NCBI RefSeq assembly: GCF_041240605.1
Contig: NZ_CP162487.1
Coordinates: 5,091,001 to 5,155,000, forward strand
Direction of reading: 5' to 3'
Source: Xanthomonas sp. DAR 80977
GTDB lineage: Bacteria > Pseudomonadota > Gammaproteobacteria > Xanthomonadales > Xanthomonadaceae
Length of the DNA: 64,000 nucleotides
Under the pieces are notes generated by a model. The model worked only from the letters and a program-made list of their open reading frames with translations. It ran no database searches and had not been told where the DNA came from. Of the stretch, positions 20,026 through 29,055 are shown in pieces; position 1 is the first letter of the stretch; every line of letters starts with the position of its first letter. A program made the position numbers and the translations under genes.

Positions 20026-20094
20026 TGTAGGAGCGGCTTCAGTCGCGATGGACTTTACCGGTAGAGCCTGTCGCGACTGAAGTCGCTCCCACAG
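20026..20094. repeat. REP palindrome variant
   Basis: TGTAGGAGCGGCTTCAGTCG faces CGACTGAAGTCGCTCCCACA around a ~30-base centre. It is a diverged copy of the REP hairpin at 10770. Confidence 0.85.
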
Positions 20095-20116
20095 TGGCTT
20101 GTGGCTGGCCCACCGG

Positions 20117-20325
20117 GTGCACTGTGGGAGGGACTTCGGTCCCAACGCTTTCCGACTCGGGAAAGTGCAGCGCTTCGCTCGTCGCGGCTGAAGCCGCTCC
20201 TACAGGGGCTTGAAGCGGGCCCATCGAGTGCACTGTGGGAGGGACTTCAGTCCCGACGCTTTCCGACGCGGGAAAGTGCACCGCTTCGCTCCTCGCGGCT
20301 GAAGCCGCTCCTACGGATGTGGGGC
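20117..20325. repeat. Tandem pair of ~111 bp composite REP units
   Basis: Two successive units start GTGCACTGTGGGAGGGACTT at 20117 and 20228, and each ends GGCTGAAGCCGCTCCTAC. Each joins a REP half to a divergent half, with the shared spacer GGGAAAGTGCA. They lie downstream of the XVIPCD gene. Confidence 0.85.
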
Positions 20326-20372
20326 ATCCGTGCGCTGGCGGCACGCGGGCACACCAGCGCGCCTGCGCGCGC

Positions 20373-20813
20373 TCACTCCGGGCGCAGGCGCAGCGCCAGG
20401 CGCCGGTTGACCTTCTCCAGCCGCGCCAGCGAGTCTTCCACCGACATGCCGACCGCCTCGTGGGTGGTGATGTGCGCGCGCAGATGCGCCGGGTCGTCCA
20501 GGTCGCCGCGCACCAGGAACACGTTCTCGCCCTGCTCCACCTCGCCCAGTTCGCGGCTCAGCACCACGTGGTCGACCTGGTCGAAGCCGTATTCCTTGGC
20601 CAGCGGCAGCAGCCGCGCCACCATGCGCTCGCTGATCGCATCGGGTTCGCGGCCGCAGGCGGCGTCCAGTTCATGCACGCCCTCGCGGATCTGCGCATAC
20701 AGCAGGTGGTCGGGATGTTCCGGATGCTCGGGGCCGAGCGCGGCCTCGCGCGCGACGGCGCGCGGCGGCTGGATGGGCGTCATGGCGCCGGGGTCGGACG
20801 AATTCGGGCTCAT
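20373..20813 (-). CDS. Short XVIPCD-domain protein (putative type IV secretion effector-like)
   Basis: 146 residues. From about residue 30 the protein is essentially one domain: HPDHLLYAQIREGVHELD, AISERMVARLLPLAKEYG, VDHVVLSRE, NVFLVRGDLDDPAHLRAHIT, EDSLARLEKVNRRL. This order (HPDH..LY..I..GV..LD, then DHVVLS, then a V.G...PAH stretch) matches the XVIPCD, the C-terminal tag that recruits X-Tfe toxins to the Xanthomonas type IV secretion system. No toxin domain lies upstream: only ~30 Pro-rich residues precede it. An internal ATG at residue 11 is an alternative start. It could be a stripped effector, a chaperone or decoy, or a domesticated relative. The assignment is by motif pattern. Confidence 0.7.
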   Translation of the reverse strand: MSPNSSDPGAMTPIQPPRAVAREAALGPEHPEHPDHLLYAQIREGVHELDAACGREPDAISERMVARLLPLAKEYGFDQVDHVVLSRELGEVEQGENVFLVRGDLDDPAHLRAHITTHEAVGMSVEDSLARLEKVNRRLALRLRPE

Positions 20814-20953
20814 GGCATCCTCCTATGATGCGCCTGCGGGCCGCCGCACCTTAGCCGCAAGCATGCGGCCAGCTCAAGCGCGGCGACGCAGTCTGCACCA
20901 CGGCGCGACAAGGCCGCCTGAAGATCGCGCGGCGGCGCGGCCCGATCGCGCGC

Positions 20954-21829
20954 TCAGCCCTGCCCGGCGCGGCGCGCGGCGACCTTGGCCAGCGCCGACC
21001 AGTCCAGTTCGCCGTCGCCATGCGCGATCGCGTCGATGAACTGGTCGCGCAGCACCGCCGCCAGCGGCATCGGCACGTGCCGGGTCTCGCCCGCATTCAG
21101 GGCCAGGCGCACGTCCTTCAGCCCGAGCGTGGTCTTGAAGCCGGCCGGGCTGTAGCGCTGCTGCGCGATCATGCCGCCGTAGTTCTGGTACGCCGGTGCG
21201 GCGAACACGGTGTTGCCGAGCATGCCCAGGAAATCGGCCGCGTCCACGCCATGCCCGCGCACCAGCGCCGACGCTTCGGCCATGGTGCCGATGGCGCTGG
21301 CCAGGCACAGGTTGGCGGCCAGCTTGACCGCGTTGGCCTGCTCCGGCGCCGCGCCGAAATACCAGGTCTTGCGCCCGATCACGTCGAGCAGCGGCTGCAC
21401 CCGCGCCAGCGCGGCGGCATCGCCGGCGGCGAGCAGGTTGAGCTGGCCGGCGGCGGCCACGTCGTTGCGGCCCAGCACCGGGACGGCCAGGTAGGCCACG
21501 CCGCGCTCGGCATGCAAGGCGCTCAGTTCGCGCGCCAGCGCGACCGAGATCGTGGCCATGTTGACGTGCACGCTGCCGGCGGGCAGCGCATCGAGCGCGC
21601 CGCGGTCGAGCAGGGTCTCGCGCACCGCCACGTCGTCGGCCAGCATCGAGAACAGCACCTGGCCGCGCACCGCGTCGGCCGGCTGCGCGGCCAGCTGCGC
21701 GCCGGCGTCGAGCAGCGGCTGCGCCGCGGCCGCGCTGCGGTTCCACACGGTCAGCGCATGCCCGGCGCGCAGCAGGTTGTGCGCGATGGGCTGGCCCATC
21801 GTGCCCAGGCCGAGAAATCCGATGCTCAT
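20954..21829 (-). CDS. NAD(P)-dependent beta-hydroxyacid dehydrogenase family oxidoreductase
   Basis: 291 residues of the 3-hydroxyisobutyrate/tartronate-semialdehyde reductase family. The Rossmann motif is MSIGFLGLGTMGQPIA with LTVWNRS. The substrate motif region is LAVPVLGRNDVAAAGQLNLL, where DVSGG-type residues usually sit and are only partly kept. The catalytic Lys is in NAVKLAANLCLAS. Substrate cannot be told from sequence. It lies just upstream of the flavin oxidoreductase in transcription terms, with a ~60 bp gap. Confidence 0.88.
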   Translation of the reverse strand: MSIGFLGLGTMGQPIAHNLLRAGHALTVWNRSAAAAQPLLDAGAQLAAQPADAVRGQVLFSMLADDVAVRETLLDRGALDALPAGSVHVNMATISVALARELSALHAERGVAYLAVPVLGRNDVAAAGQLNLLAAGDAAALARVQPLLDVIGRKTWYFGAAPEQANAVKLAANLCLASAIGTMAEASALVRGHGVDAADFLGMLGNTVFAAPAYQNYGGMIAQQRYSPAGFKTTLGLKDVRLALNAGETRHVPMPLAAVLRDQFIDAIAHGDGELDWSALAKVAARRAGQG

Positions 21830-21890
21830 CGCAAACTCCTTGTACGCCTCGAGGTGGATGCCGCGTGATGCGCGGCGCAGCGCGTGCGCA

Positions 21891-22988
21891 TCACGCGTCG
21901 AACAGGCCGCGCGCCGAACGCGGTTCGCAGCGCAGGTATTGCGGCGCTGGCTTCAGCTTGGCGCCCAGCGCGGCGGCGGCGTGCCACGGCCAGCGCGGAT
22001 CGTAGAGGATGCCGCGGGCCAGCGCGATCGCGTCGGCCTGGCCCTCGGCCAGGATCGCCTCGGCGTGCTGCGGCTCGGTGATCAGGCCGACCGCGATCAC
22101 CGGCATGCGCACCGCGCGGTGGATCGCCTCGGCCTGCGGCACCTGGTAGCCGGCCGCCAGCGGAATCTGCTGGCGGCGGTCGAGGCCGCCGCTGGACACG
22201 TGCAGGTAATCGCAGCCCTGCGCCTGCAGCGCCTGCGCCAGCGCGACGCTCTGCGCCACGTCCCAGCCGCCCTCGACCCAGTCGGTGGCGGAAATGCGCA
22301 CACCCACCGCGACCGAGGCCGACACCGCCGCGCGCACCGCCGCATGCACGCGCAGCAGCAGGCGCATGCGGTTCTCCAGGCTGCCGCCGTAGGCGTCGTC
22401 GCGCTGGTTGCTCAGCGGCGACAGGAACTGGTGCAGCAGGTAGCCGTGCGCGGCATGCAGTTCGATCAGCTCGAAACCCAGCCGTTCGGCGCGCTGCGCC
22501 GAGGCGACGAACGCCGCGACGATGGCGTCGATGCCGGCCAGGTCCAGCGCCTGCGGCGGCGTGCCGTTGTCGGCGAAGGCCAGCGCCGACGGCGCCACGG
22601 TCTGCCAGCCGTTCGGCTGCCCCGGCGCGATCGCGCCGCCGCCGTCCCACGGCCGCTGCGTGGACGCCTTGCGCCCGGCATGCGCCAGCTGGATGCCCAG
22701 CGGCATCGGCGACCAGCGCCGCACCGAGGCCAGCACGGCGCGCAGCGCCGCTTCGGTGGCATCGTCCCACAGGCCCAGGTCGGCATAGCTGATGCGCCCG
22801 CGCGGCTCCACCGCGGTGGCTTCCAGGATCAGCAGGCCGGCGCCGGACTGCGCCAGCTGGCCGAGATGGATGGTGTGCCAATCGCTGGCCTGGCCATGCT
22901 CGGCCGAGTACTGGCACATCGGCGCGACGACGATGCGACTGGACAACGACAGCGGCCCCAGCGCGAGGGGCGAGAACAGATGGCTCAA
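21891..22988 (-). CDS. Old yellow enzyme family NADH:flavin oxidoreductase (YqjM-like)
   Basis: An FMN TIM-barrel ene-reductase, ~365 residues. Motifs are SRIVVAPMCQYSA (with the YqjM-type Cys), DWHTIHLGQLAQSGAGL, QLAHAGRKAST, ELHAAHGYLLHQFLSPLSNQR and GGSLENRMRLLL. It probably reduces activated C=C bonds or xenobiotics. The frame is open to 23066, but homology begins at LSHLFSPLALGPL, so a TTG at 22988 behind GGAACG is preferred; an upstream start is possible. Confidence 0.88.
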   Translation of the reverse strand: MSHLFSPLALGPLSLSSRIVVAPMCQYSAEHGQASDWHTIHLGQLAQSGAGLLILEATAVEPRGRISYADLGLWDDATEAALRAVLASVRRWSPMPLGIQLAHAGRKASTQRPWDGGGAIAPGQPNGWQTVAPSALAFADNGTPPQALDLAGIDAIVAAFVASAQRAERLGFELIELHAAHGYLLHQFLSPLSNQRDDAYGGSLENRMRLLLRVHAAVRAAVSASVAVGVRISATDWVEGGWDVAQSVALAQALQAQGCDYLHVSSGGLDRRQQIPLAAGYQVPQAEAIHRAVRMPVIAVGLITEPQHAEAILAEGQADAIALARGILYDPRWPWHAAAALGAKLKPAPQYLRCEPRSARGLFDA

Positions 22989-23117
22989 GGTGGCGTTCCG
23001 TGGGGGCGCCCGCTGTACTGCAGGCAAGTCCCCATTGCACTCCTGCGGCCGCTGCCGATCAACCACTGCCGATGGATCAGTTCGTGTCAGGATTCGAAAC
23101 GCGCTGCGCCGCGCCCG

Positions 23118-23981
23118 CTACGCGGCCGCGCGCGGCAGCAGGAACGCCAGCGCCTGCGCGCAGGGCTGGGCCAGCTTCAGGCTCAGCACGTCGTCGCCGC
23201 GGGTGCGGCCCAGGTTGACCGCGGCGATCGGCACGCCGGCCTTGGCCGCGGCCTGCACGAAGCGGAACCCGGAATACACCATCAGCGACGAACCCAGCAC
23301 CAGCATCGCGTCGGCCTGCTGCAGGTGCGCGAACGCCGCGGCCACGCGCTCGCGCGGCACGTTCTCGCCGAAGAACACCACGTCCGGCTTCAGCACGCCG
23401 CCGCAGCGGGTGCAGGCCGGCACCGCGAAGGCGGCGAAATCCACGTCCTCCAGGTCGGCGTCGCCGTCCGGCGCCTGCCCGGCCTGCAGCGTCGCCCAGT
23501 GCGGATTGCCCTGCAGCAGCTGCTGCTGGAAGTCCTCGCGCGGTAGGCGCCGTTCGCAGCCCATGCAGCGCACCACGTCCAGGCGTCCATGCAGGTCGAT
23601 CACCGCGCGGCTGCCGGCGGCCTGGTGCAGGCGGTCCACGTTCTGGGTCAGCAGCACCTCGACCTGGCCGCACGCTTCCAGCTGCGCCAGGGCCGCGTGC
23701 GTGGCGTTGGGCCGCGCATGGCCGAAGCGCGGCCAGCCGACCAGGCTGCGCGCCCAGTAACGCTGCCGCGTCGCCAGTTCGCCCATGAACGCCTGGTAGG
23801 TGACCGGCTGCGCGCGCTTCCAGTCGCCGGCGGCGTCGCGGTAGTCGGGAATGCCCGAATCGGTGCTGCAACCGGCGCCGGTCAGCACGAACAGGCGCCG
23901 GTGGCGCGCGACGAAGGCTTCCAGCGACGCAACGGGGGCGGTATCGGCGCGCGGATCGGCTGCCTGCAACGGATCATTCAT
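23118..23981 (-). CDS. Sir2-family NAD-dependent protein deacylase (first sirtuin)
   Basis: 287 residues from the ATG at 23981. NAD-binding FVLTGAGCSTDSGIPDYRD, then LLTQNVDRLHQAAGS, the catalytic His in VIDLHGRLDVVRC, and the zinc ribbon CMGC...CTRCGG. PDVVFFGE and LVLGSSLMVYSGFRFV complete the fold. It belongs to the class II type (CSTDSGIPDYR). A second sirtuin of the CobB/SIRT5-like type is encoded at 44989-45774. Confidence 0.93.
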   Translation of the reverse strand: MNDPLQAADPRADTAPVASLEAFVARHRRLFVLTGAGCSTDSGIPDYRDAAGDWKRAQPVTYQAFMGELATRQRYWARSLVGWPRFGHARPNATHAALAQLEACGQVEVLLTQNVDRLHQAAGSRAVIDLHGRLDVVRCMGCERRLPREDFQQQLLQGNPHWATLQAGQAPDGDADLEDVDFAAFAVPACTRCGGVLKPDVVFFGENVPRERVAAAFAHLQQADAMLVLGSSLMVYSGFRFVQAAAKAGVPIAAVNLGRTRGDDVLSLKLAQPCAQALAFLLPRAAA

Positions 23982-24295
23982 CGCGCCGCTCCCGCCGCGT
24001 CGACAACAGCGCAGGTGGTGGCGGGGCAGCGGTCGGCAGGCGCATGCAAGGGGATTTCCGAAAAACGCGGCGATGCCGCCTATCTTGGGTGCTCTACGCG
24101 GCAACGCAAGCACGCGGCAACGACGGCGCATGCGCGCCGCATTCATCGGCGCGGCGGCGCAGCGCGGCCGGTGCACGGCGCCGCGCATTGAAAGCGCTGC
24201 GGAAACTGGCTACTGTCGGGACTCCACGGAATGCGCCGGTTGCAGGCCGCATGACGCCGGACCTTCCTCGCCGCCGCACGCTGCGGCCGCGGGGA

Positions 24296-25072
24296 ATGCC
24301 GCCTCTTACCCGATCCCGCGTCGTGAGCAGACTTTCCGATTCCAGTGGCCTGCCGACCGCCTCCACCGCCAACGCCGCGCTGCGGGTGGCGTTGCTGGAG
24401 GACGACGATCTGTTGCGCGACCGGGTCCTGGTGCCAGGACTGCGGCGGCACGGCCTGGAGGTGACGCCGCTGCGCACCATCCAGGCGCTGTGGACGGCGC
24501 TGGACGGCGACGGTTTCGACCTGATCGTGCTCGACATCGGCCTGCCGGACGGCGATGGCTTCACCCTGACCCAGCAGTTGCAGTCGCTGCGGCCGGCACT
24601 GGGCATCGTCATCCTGAGCGGGCGCGGCGAGCACCCCGATCTGTTGCGCGGCCTCAACCAAGGCGCCGACGCCTATCTGGTCAAGCCGGTGCAGATCGAG
24701 ATCCTGGCCGCCACCTTGTTCAGCGTGGCCCGGCGCATGCGCCGCCTGCAGGATCCGCAACCGGCCGCGAGCGAGGAATGGCAACTGCAGGACGATGGCT
24801 GGTGCCTGTTCGCGCCCGACGGCAACGCCGTGCCCTTGACCGGCTCCGAGCGCAAGGTGATGCAAAGCCTGTGGAGCGCGCGCGGTCGGCTGGTCACCCG
24901 CGACGCGCTGGTCGGCATGCTCGGCGGCAACCTCGGCATGGAGATCGACCCGCATCGGCTGGACGCGCTGCTGCACCGGTTGCGCCTGAAGGTGCAGGAG
25001 CGCACCGGCGCGCCGCTGCCGCTGAAGTCGGTGCGCGGCGAAGGCTACCTGTTCATGCCGCAGGAGCGCTGA
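24296..25072 (+). CDS. Response regulator with winged-helix output domain
   Basis: About 258 residues. The receiver domain reads LRVALLEDDDLLRDRVL, with phospho-acceptor Asp about residue 80 in DLIVLDIGLPDGDGF, IVILSGRGE and DAYLVKPVQIEIL. The C-terminal OmpR-type winged helix runs LTGSERKVMQSLWSARGRLV to SVRGEGYLFMPQ. The start is uncertain: ATGs at 24251 and 24296 and a GTG at 24323 are in frame and none has a good ribosome site. Its 3' end overlaps the convergent kinase gene by 20 bases, so the two are likely partners despite opposite strands. Confidence 0.86.
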   Translation: MPPLTRSRVVSRLSDSSGLPTASTANAALRVALLEDDDLLRDRVLVPGLRRHGLEVTPLRTIQALWTALDGDGFDLIVLDIGLPDGDGFTLTQQLQSLRPALGIVILSGRGEHPDLLRGLNQGADAYLVKPVQIEILAATLFSVARRMRRLQDPQPAASEEWQLQDDGWCLFAPDGNAVPLTGSERKVMQSLWSARGRLVTRDALVGMLGGNLGMEIDPHRLDALLHRLRLKVQERTGAPLPLKSVRGEGYLFMPQER

Positions 25073-26510
25073 GCGCGGCGGCCAGCGGCAGGCGCAGCAC
25101 GAAGCGCGTGCCCGCGCCCGGCGCGCTGTGCACCTCCAGGCTGCCGCGCGCCTGCTGCGCCATCTCGAAGGCCACCGCCAGCCCCAGCCCGGTGCCCTGC
25201 CCGGCCGGCTTGGTGGTGAAGAACGGCTCGAACACCTGCCGCTGCACGTCCGCGCTCATGCCGATGCCGGTATCGGCGATCTCGATGCGCGCGCACGCGC
25301 CTTCGCGCTGCAGGCGCACCGAGAAACAGCCGCCGCCCGGCATCGCATCGCGCGCGTTGGCGGCGAAGTTGAGCATCGCCAGGTCGAGCTGGCTGCGGTC
25401 CAGGAACAGCGCCATCGGTTCGGGCGCCAGTTCCAGTTGCAGCCGCACCGCCGGCCCGAACAGCTGCCGCAACATCGGCTGGATGCCGCGCAAGGCCTCG
25501 TTGGCGTCGAAGCGCTCGGGCACGCTCAGTTCGCGCCGGCTGAAGCTGAGCAACTTGCGGCTGATCGCCACGCCGCGCTGCGCGGCCAGTTCGATGCCCT
25601 CCAGCGCCTCGGCCATCGCCAGCGCGTCGCCGTGCGGCTCGAAGTCCAGCTCGTGCACGCGATGGCGCTGCTCGGTGTAGCCGACGATCGCGGCGAGGAT
25701 GTTGTTGAAGTCGTGCGACACCCCGCTGGCCAGGTGCCCGACCGACTCGATCTTCTGCAGGTGCAACAGCCGCTGCTGCGCCTGCGCGCGTTCGCGCATC
25801 TCCACGCGCAGCCGCGCCGCGTTGCGGCGTGCGCGCAACAGGCTCTCGCGCAACGCGGCGACGGTGCGGTCGAGCACCAGGGTGATCATCAGGTAGCTCA
25901 GCGCCAGCGACGGCAGGTTCTGGAACGGACTGCGCGTGGCGTGCGGATCCTGGCCCCACGGGCTCTCCATGCCCAGCCAGAAGATCAGCGTGATGCACAG
26001 GTACACCGACCACAGCGCGCGCCGCCCGATCACCAGCGCCGCCAGCGTCAGCATCATCATCGGGTAGGGGTCGAAGGCCTGCAGCTGGTAGCCGAACGCC
26101 AGGTTGGCGGCCACCGCGGAACACAGCACCACGGCGACGAACGCGGCGGCGGCCTGTTTCAGCAGGCCGCGGCGAATCATCCAGACTCCGACCCAGGCGG
26201 CCGTGGCCATCGCCACGTCGGTGCCCACATCCACCGCCAGCTGCCCGGCGGTCATCTGGATCTGCGGCGCGGTCAGCAGGTGGTAGAGCTTGTTGAGCGG
26301 GATCTCGCTGCCCAGGAACAGGAACAGCACCTGCAGCGCGGGCGCGTTGCGCCGGTCCACCGGGTCGGCGATCGGCACCCGGCGCAACCAGGCCGACGCG
26401 CGCCGCCACACCCGCGCGCCCAGGGCGAATGCCGGAATCTGAGATGCGTGTCGCGGCCTGACTCCCATGTCGGTGAGTCTATCGTGAGGTTGCCGTGAAT
26501 TTGCGTGCAT
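25053..26510 (-). CDS. Membrane sensor histidine kinase
   Basis: 485 residues, with an alternative start 14 codons in (MGVRPRHASQ). The N-terminal half has about six hydrophobic segments (PALQVLFLFLGSEI, AMATAAWVGVWMI, AFVAVVLCSAVAANLAFGY, MMMLTLAALVIGR, ALWSVYLCITLIFWLG, LPSLALSYLMITLVL) with little extracytoplasmic sequence, so it is an intramembrane-type sensor. HisKA has HLASGVSHDFNNILAAIVGY with His ~266, and the ATPase has NFAANARDAMPGG, DTGIGM and GQGTGLGLAVAFE. SHDFNN is typical of hybrid and NtrB-like kinases. It faces the response regulator gene, with 20 bases of overlap at the 3' ends. Confidence 0.9.
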   Translation of the reverse strand: MHANSRQPHDRLTDMGVRPRHASQIPAFALGARVWRRASAWLRRVPIADPVDRRNAPALQVLFLFLGSEIPLNKLYHLLTAPQIQMTAGQLAVDVGTDVAMATAAWVGVWMIRRGLLKQAAAAFVAVVLCSAVAANLAFGYQLQAFDPYPMMMLTLAALVIGRRALWSVYLCITLIFWLGMESPWGQDPHATRSPFQNLPSLALSYLMITLVLDRTVAALRESLLRARRNAARLRVEMRERAQAQQRLLHLQKIESVGHLASGVSHDFNNILAAIVGYTEQRHRVHELDFEPHGDALAMAEALEGIELAAQRGVAISRKLLSFSRRELSVPERFDANEALRGIQPMLRQLFGPAVRLQLELAPEPMALFLDRSQLDLAMLNFAANARDAMPGGGCFSVRLQREGACARIEIADTGIGMSADVQRQVFEPFFTTKPAGQGTGLGLAVAFEMAQQARGSLEVHSAPGAGTRFVLRLPLAAALSAPAA

Positions 26511-26597
26511 TGAAGCGACGCCGGGCTGCCGCCTTAATCGGGGCTAAACCCATCGCCGGAACGCCCCCGCGCGCCGGCCTCAGCCCTGGATCCGACC

Positions 26598-28952
26598 ATG
26601 CCTCTTCTGCCCGCCCCGGCGCGTTCGCGCCAGACGCTCGCCCACGCTCGCATGTTGCCGCCGCTGTCTTACGGTCTGTTGACCGCTGCGGTGCTGCTCG
26701 CCCTGGCGCCGTTGGCCGCCTTCGCCACCGATGCGCCGGCCGCCGGCGCCAGTTCCGCACAGGCGACGCCGGCCACGCAGGCCAGCGACGCGACCGCCGC
26801 CGCAGACAGCGCCGCAGACGACCCGGTGCAACCGGTCCAGCCCGGCAGCCAGAACACGCTGAACTACTTCCTCGCCGAGGGCCTGAACGACGGCACCGAC
26901 AGCGCCAGCGCCGCCGGCCTGCGCGCGGTGGCGATGGGCGCGCGCTCCGATGCGTCCGGGGCCTTCGCCATCGCCATCGGCCACCACAGCACCGCCTCCG
27001 ACAGCGCGGCCATCGCGATGGGCGACGGCGCGGTGGCCAGCGGCACCTCGGCGATCGCGATCGGCGGCAGCTTCTTCGGCAGCACCTACGGCGACTCGGC
27101 CGGCGCGCAGAGCACCGGGTTCGGCGCGCTCGCGCTCGGCACCGCCGCCAATGCCTCCGCGTCGACCACGGTGGCGATCGGCTGGAACAGCGCCTCCAGC
27201 GGCACCGGCGCCACCGCGCTCGGCGCCACCTCCGCCGCATTGGGGCAGGACAGCCTGGCCATCGGCGGCTCGGCACGGGCCGAAGCGCAGCAGGCCAGCG
27301 CCATCGGCTATGCCGCCAGCGCCACCGGCATCGGCGCGATCGCCCACGGCGGCTGGAGCTCGGCCGCGGGGTTCTTCGGCATCGCGATGGGGTACGGCGC
27401 CTCGGCCGCGGCCAATGGCAGCATCGCCATCGGCGACGCCGCCTCGGCGGCCGGCCAGCAAAGCGTGGTGATCGGCGCCAGCAACGGCGGCATCCCGGCG
27501 CAAGCCAACGGCCTGGGCGGGGTCACCGTCGGCGCCGGCGCCTGGGCGCTGTCCGACTACGGCACCGCGCTGGGCTTCGACAGCCATGCCGACGCGCTGT
27601 ACAGCATCGCGCTGGGCGCGCAGGCGCTGGCCACCAGCAGCAATGCCGTCGCGGTCGGCGCCCAGTCGTTCGCCGACGGCGACGACGCCAGCGCCTTCGG
27701 CAGCATCGCCAGCGCCAACGGCGCCGGCGCCACCGCGCTCGGCAGCGGCGCCACCGCGCTGGCCGCCAACACCGTCGCACTGGGCTACAACAGCGCGGCG
27801 ACCGCTGCCAACAGCGTGGCCATCGGCGCCGGTTCGGTCGCCGACCGCGACAACAGCGTCGCCTTCGGCAGCGAGGGCGCGGCGCGCCAGCTGACCCATG
27901 TCGCCGCCGGTACCGCCGACACCGACGCGGTCAACGTACTGCAGCTGCGCAGCATCGCCAGCATCCTGGGCGCCGGCAGCGTGGTGGGCAGCGACGGCAG
28001 CCTGGGCGGCGGCGTCTATCTGGTCCAGGGCACCGCCTACGCCAATGTGGGTTCGGCGGTGTCGGCGCTGGATGGCGCGTTGACGGCACTGGACACCCGC
28101 GTCGGCCATCTTGCCCAGGGCGGCAGCGGCAGCGGCGGCGTCGCGGTGGGCACTGGCGGTAGCGCGGGCAGCGCCAATGCCAGCGTCGGAGCGGGCACCA
28201 ATGCGGTGGCCGCTGGCGCCGGCGCCACCGCCAACGGCGAGAACGGCACCGCGATGGGCGCCAATGCCCTGGCCTACGGTCCCAACGACACCGCGCTGGG
28301 CGGCAACGCGCGGGTCAACGCCGACGGCAGCACCGCGGTCGGCGCCAATGCCAGCATCAGCGCGAGCGCCACCAATGCCGTGGCGGTCGGCGAGAGCGCC
28401 GCGGTCACCGCCGCGTCCGGCACCGCACTTGGCCAGGGCGCCTCGGTCTCGGCCGACAACGCGGTGGCGCTGGGCCGCAACTCCAGCGCGACCCGCGCCA
28501 ACACCGTCTCGGTGGGCAGCGCCGGCAACGCGCGCCAGGTGACCAACGTGGCCGCCGGCACTGCCGCCACCGATGCGGTGAACGTCAGCCAGATGCAGGC
28601 CGGCGACAGCGCCACGCTGAGCAGCGCCAACGCCTACACCGACAGCCGCCTGTCGGGCTGGGACGACAACCTGACCACGCTGCGCAGCGACACCGATCGC
28701 CGCTTCCACGACGTGGACCGGCGCATCGACCGCATGGGCGCGATGAGTGCCGCCTATGCCGGCATGGCGGTCAACACCTCGGGGCTGGCCGGCGCCAACC
28801 GCGTGGGTGTCGGTGTCGGCTCGCAAGGCGGCGAGAGCGCGCTGGCGGTGGGCTACCAGCGCGCGATCGGCAACCGCGCCAGCGTCTCGCTCGGCGGCGC
28901 GTTCTCCGGCAACGACAAGAGCGTTTCCGCCGGCGCCGGCTTCAGCTGGTGA
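26598..28952 (+). CDS. Trimeric autotransporter adhesin (YadA/XadA-like)
   Basis: 784 residues. The N-terminus is signal-peptide-like (YGLLTAAVLLALAPLAAFAT after ~22 basic residues). Residues ~95-410 are YadA-type head repeats (AxAxGxxSxAxGxxA, e.g. AVAMGARSDASGAFAIAIG). A first neck is at ~415-450 (GAARQLTHVAAGTADTDAVN), a second head at ~520-630, and a second neck at ~640-670 (ARQVTNVAAGTAATDAVN). A short stalk (LRSDTDRRFHDVDRRIDRMG) leads to the membrane anchor ending GAGFSW, with a terminal aromatic for BAM. It forms surface trimers that bind host or matrix surfaces. The head repeats are low-complexity and prone to recombination. Confidence 0.95.
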   Translation: MPLLPAPARSRQTLAHARMLPPLSYGLLTAAVLLALAPLAAFATDAPAAGASSAQATPATQASDATAAADSAADDPVQPVQPGSQNTLNYFLAEGLNDGTDSASAAGLRAVAMGARSDASGAFAIAIGHHSTASDSAAIAMGDGAVASGTSAIAIGGSFFGSTYGDSAGAQSTGFGALALGTAANASASTTVAIGWNSASSGTGATALGATSAALGQDSLAIGGSARAEAQQASAIGYAASATGIGAIAHGGWSSAAGFFGIAMGYGASAAANGSIAIGDAASAAGQQSVVIGASNGGIPAQANGLGGVTVGAGAWALSDYGTALGFDSHADALYSIALGAQALATSSNAVAVGAQSFADGDDASAFGSIASANGAGATALGSGATALAANTVALGYNSAATAANSVAIGAGSVADRDNSVAFGSEGAARQLTHVAAGTADTDAVNVLQLRSIASILGAGSVVGSDGSLGGGVYLVQGTAYANVGSAVSALDGALTALDTRVGHLAQGGSGSGGVAVGTGGSAGSANASVGAGTNAVAAGAGATANGENGTAMGANALAYGPNDTALGGNARVNADGSTAVGANASISASATNAVAVGESAAVTAASGTALGQGASVSADNAVALGRNSSATRANTVSVGSAGNARQVTNVAAGTAATDAVNVSQMQAGDSATLSSANAYTDSRLSGWDDNLTTLRSDTDRRFHDVDRRIDRMGAMSAAYAGMAVNTSGLAGANRVGVGVGSQGGESALAVGYQRAIGNRASVSLGGAFSGNDKSVSAGAGFSW

Positions 28953-29055
28953 CGCCGCGGCGGCGCGCCGGCCGCACCCCCACGCAGCGTTTTCCGCCGG
29001 CCTGCCGCACTGCGCGGCCGGCGCTCCTCATCACCCTCCTCGCAGAGAGACACAC

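Noticed and set aside
26580..28826. 748-residue minus-strand frame over the adhesin
   Set aside because: Mirror of the repetitive Gly/Ala codons of the trimeric autotransporter.
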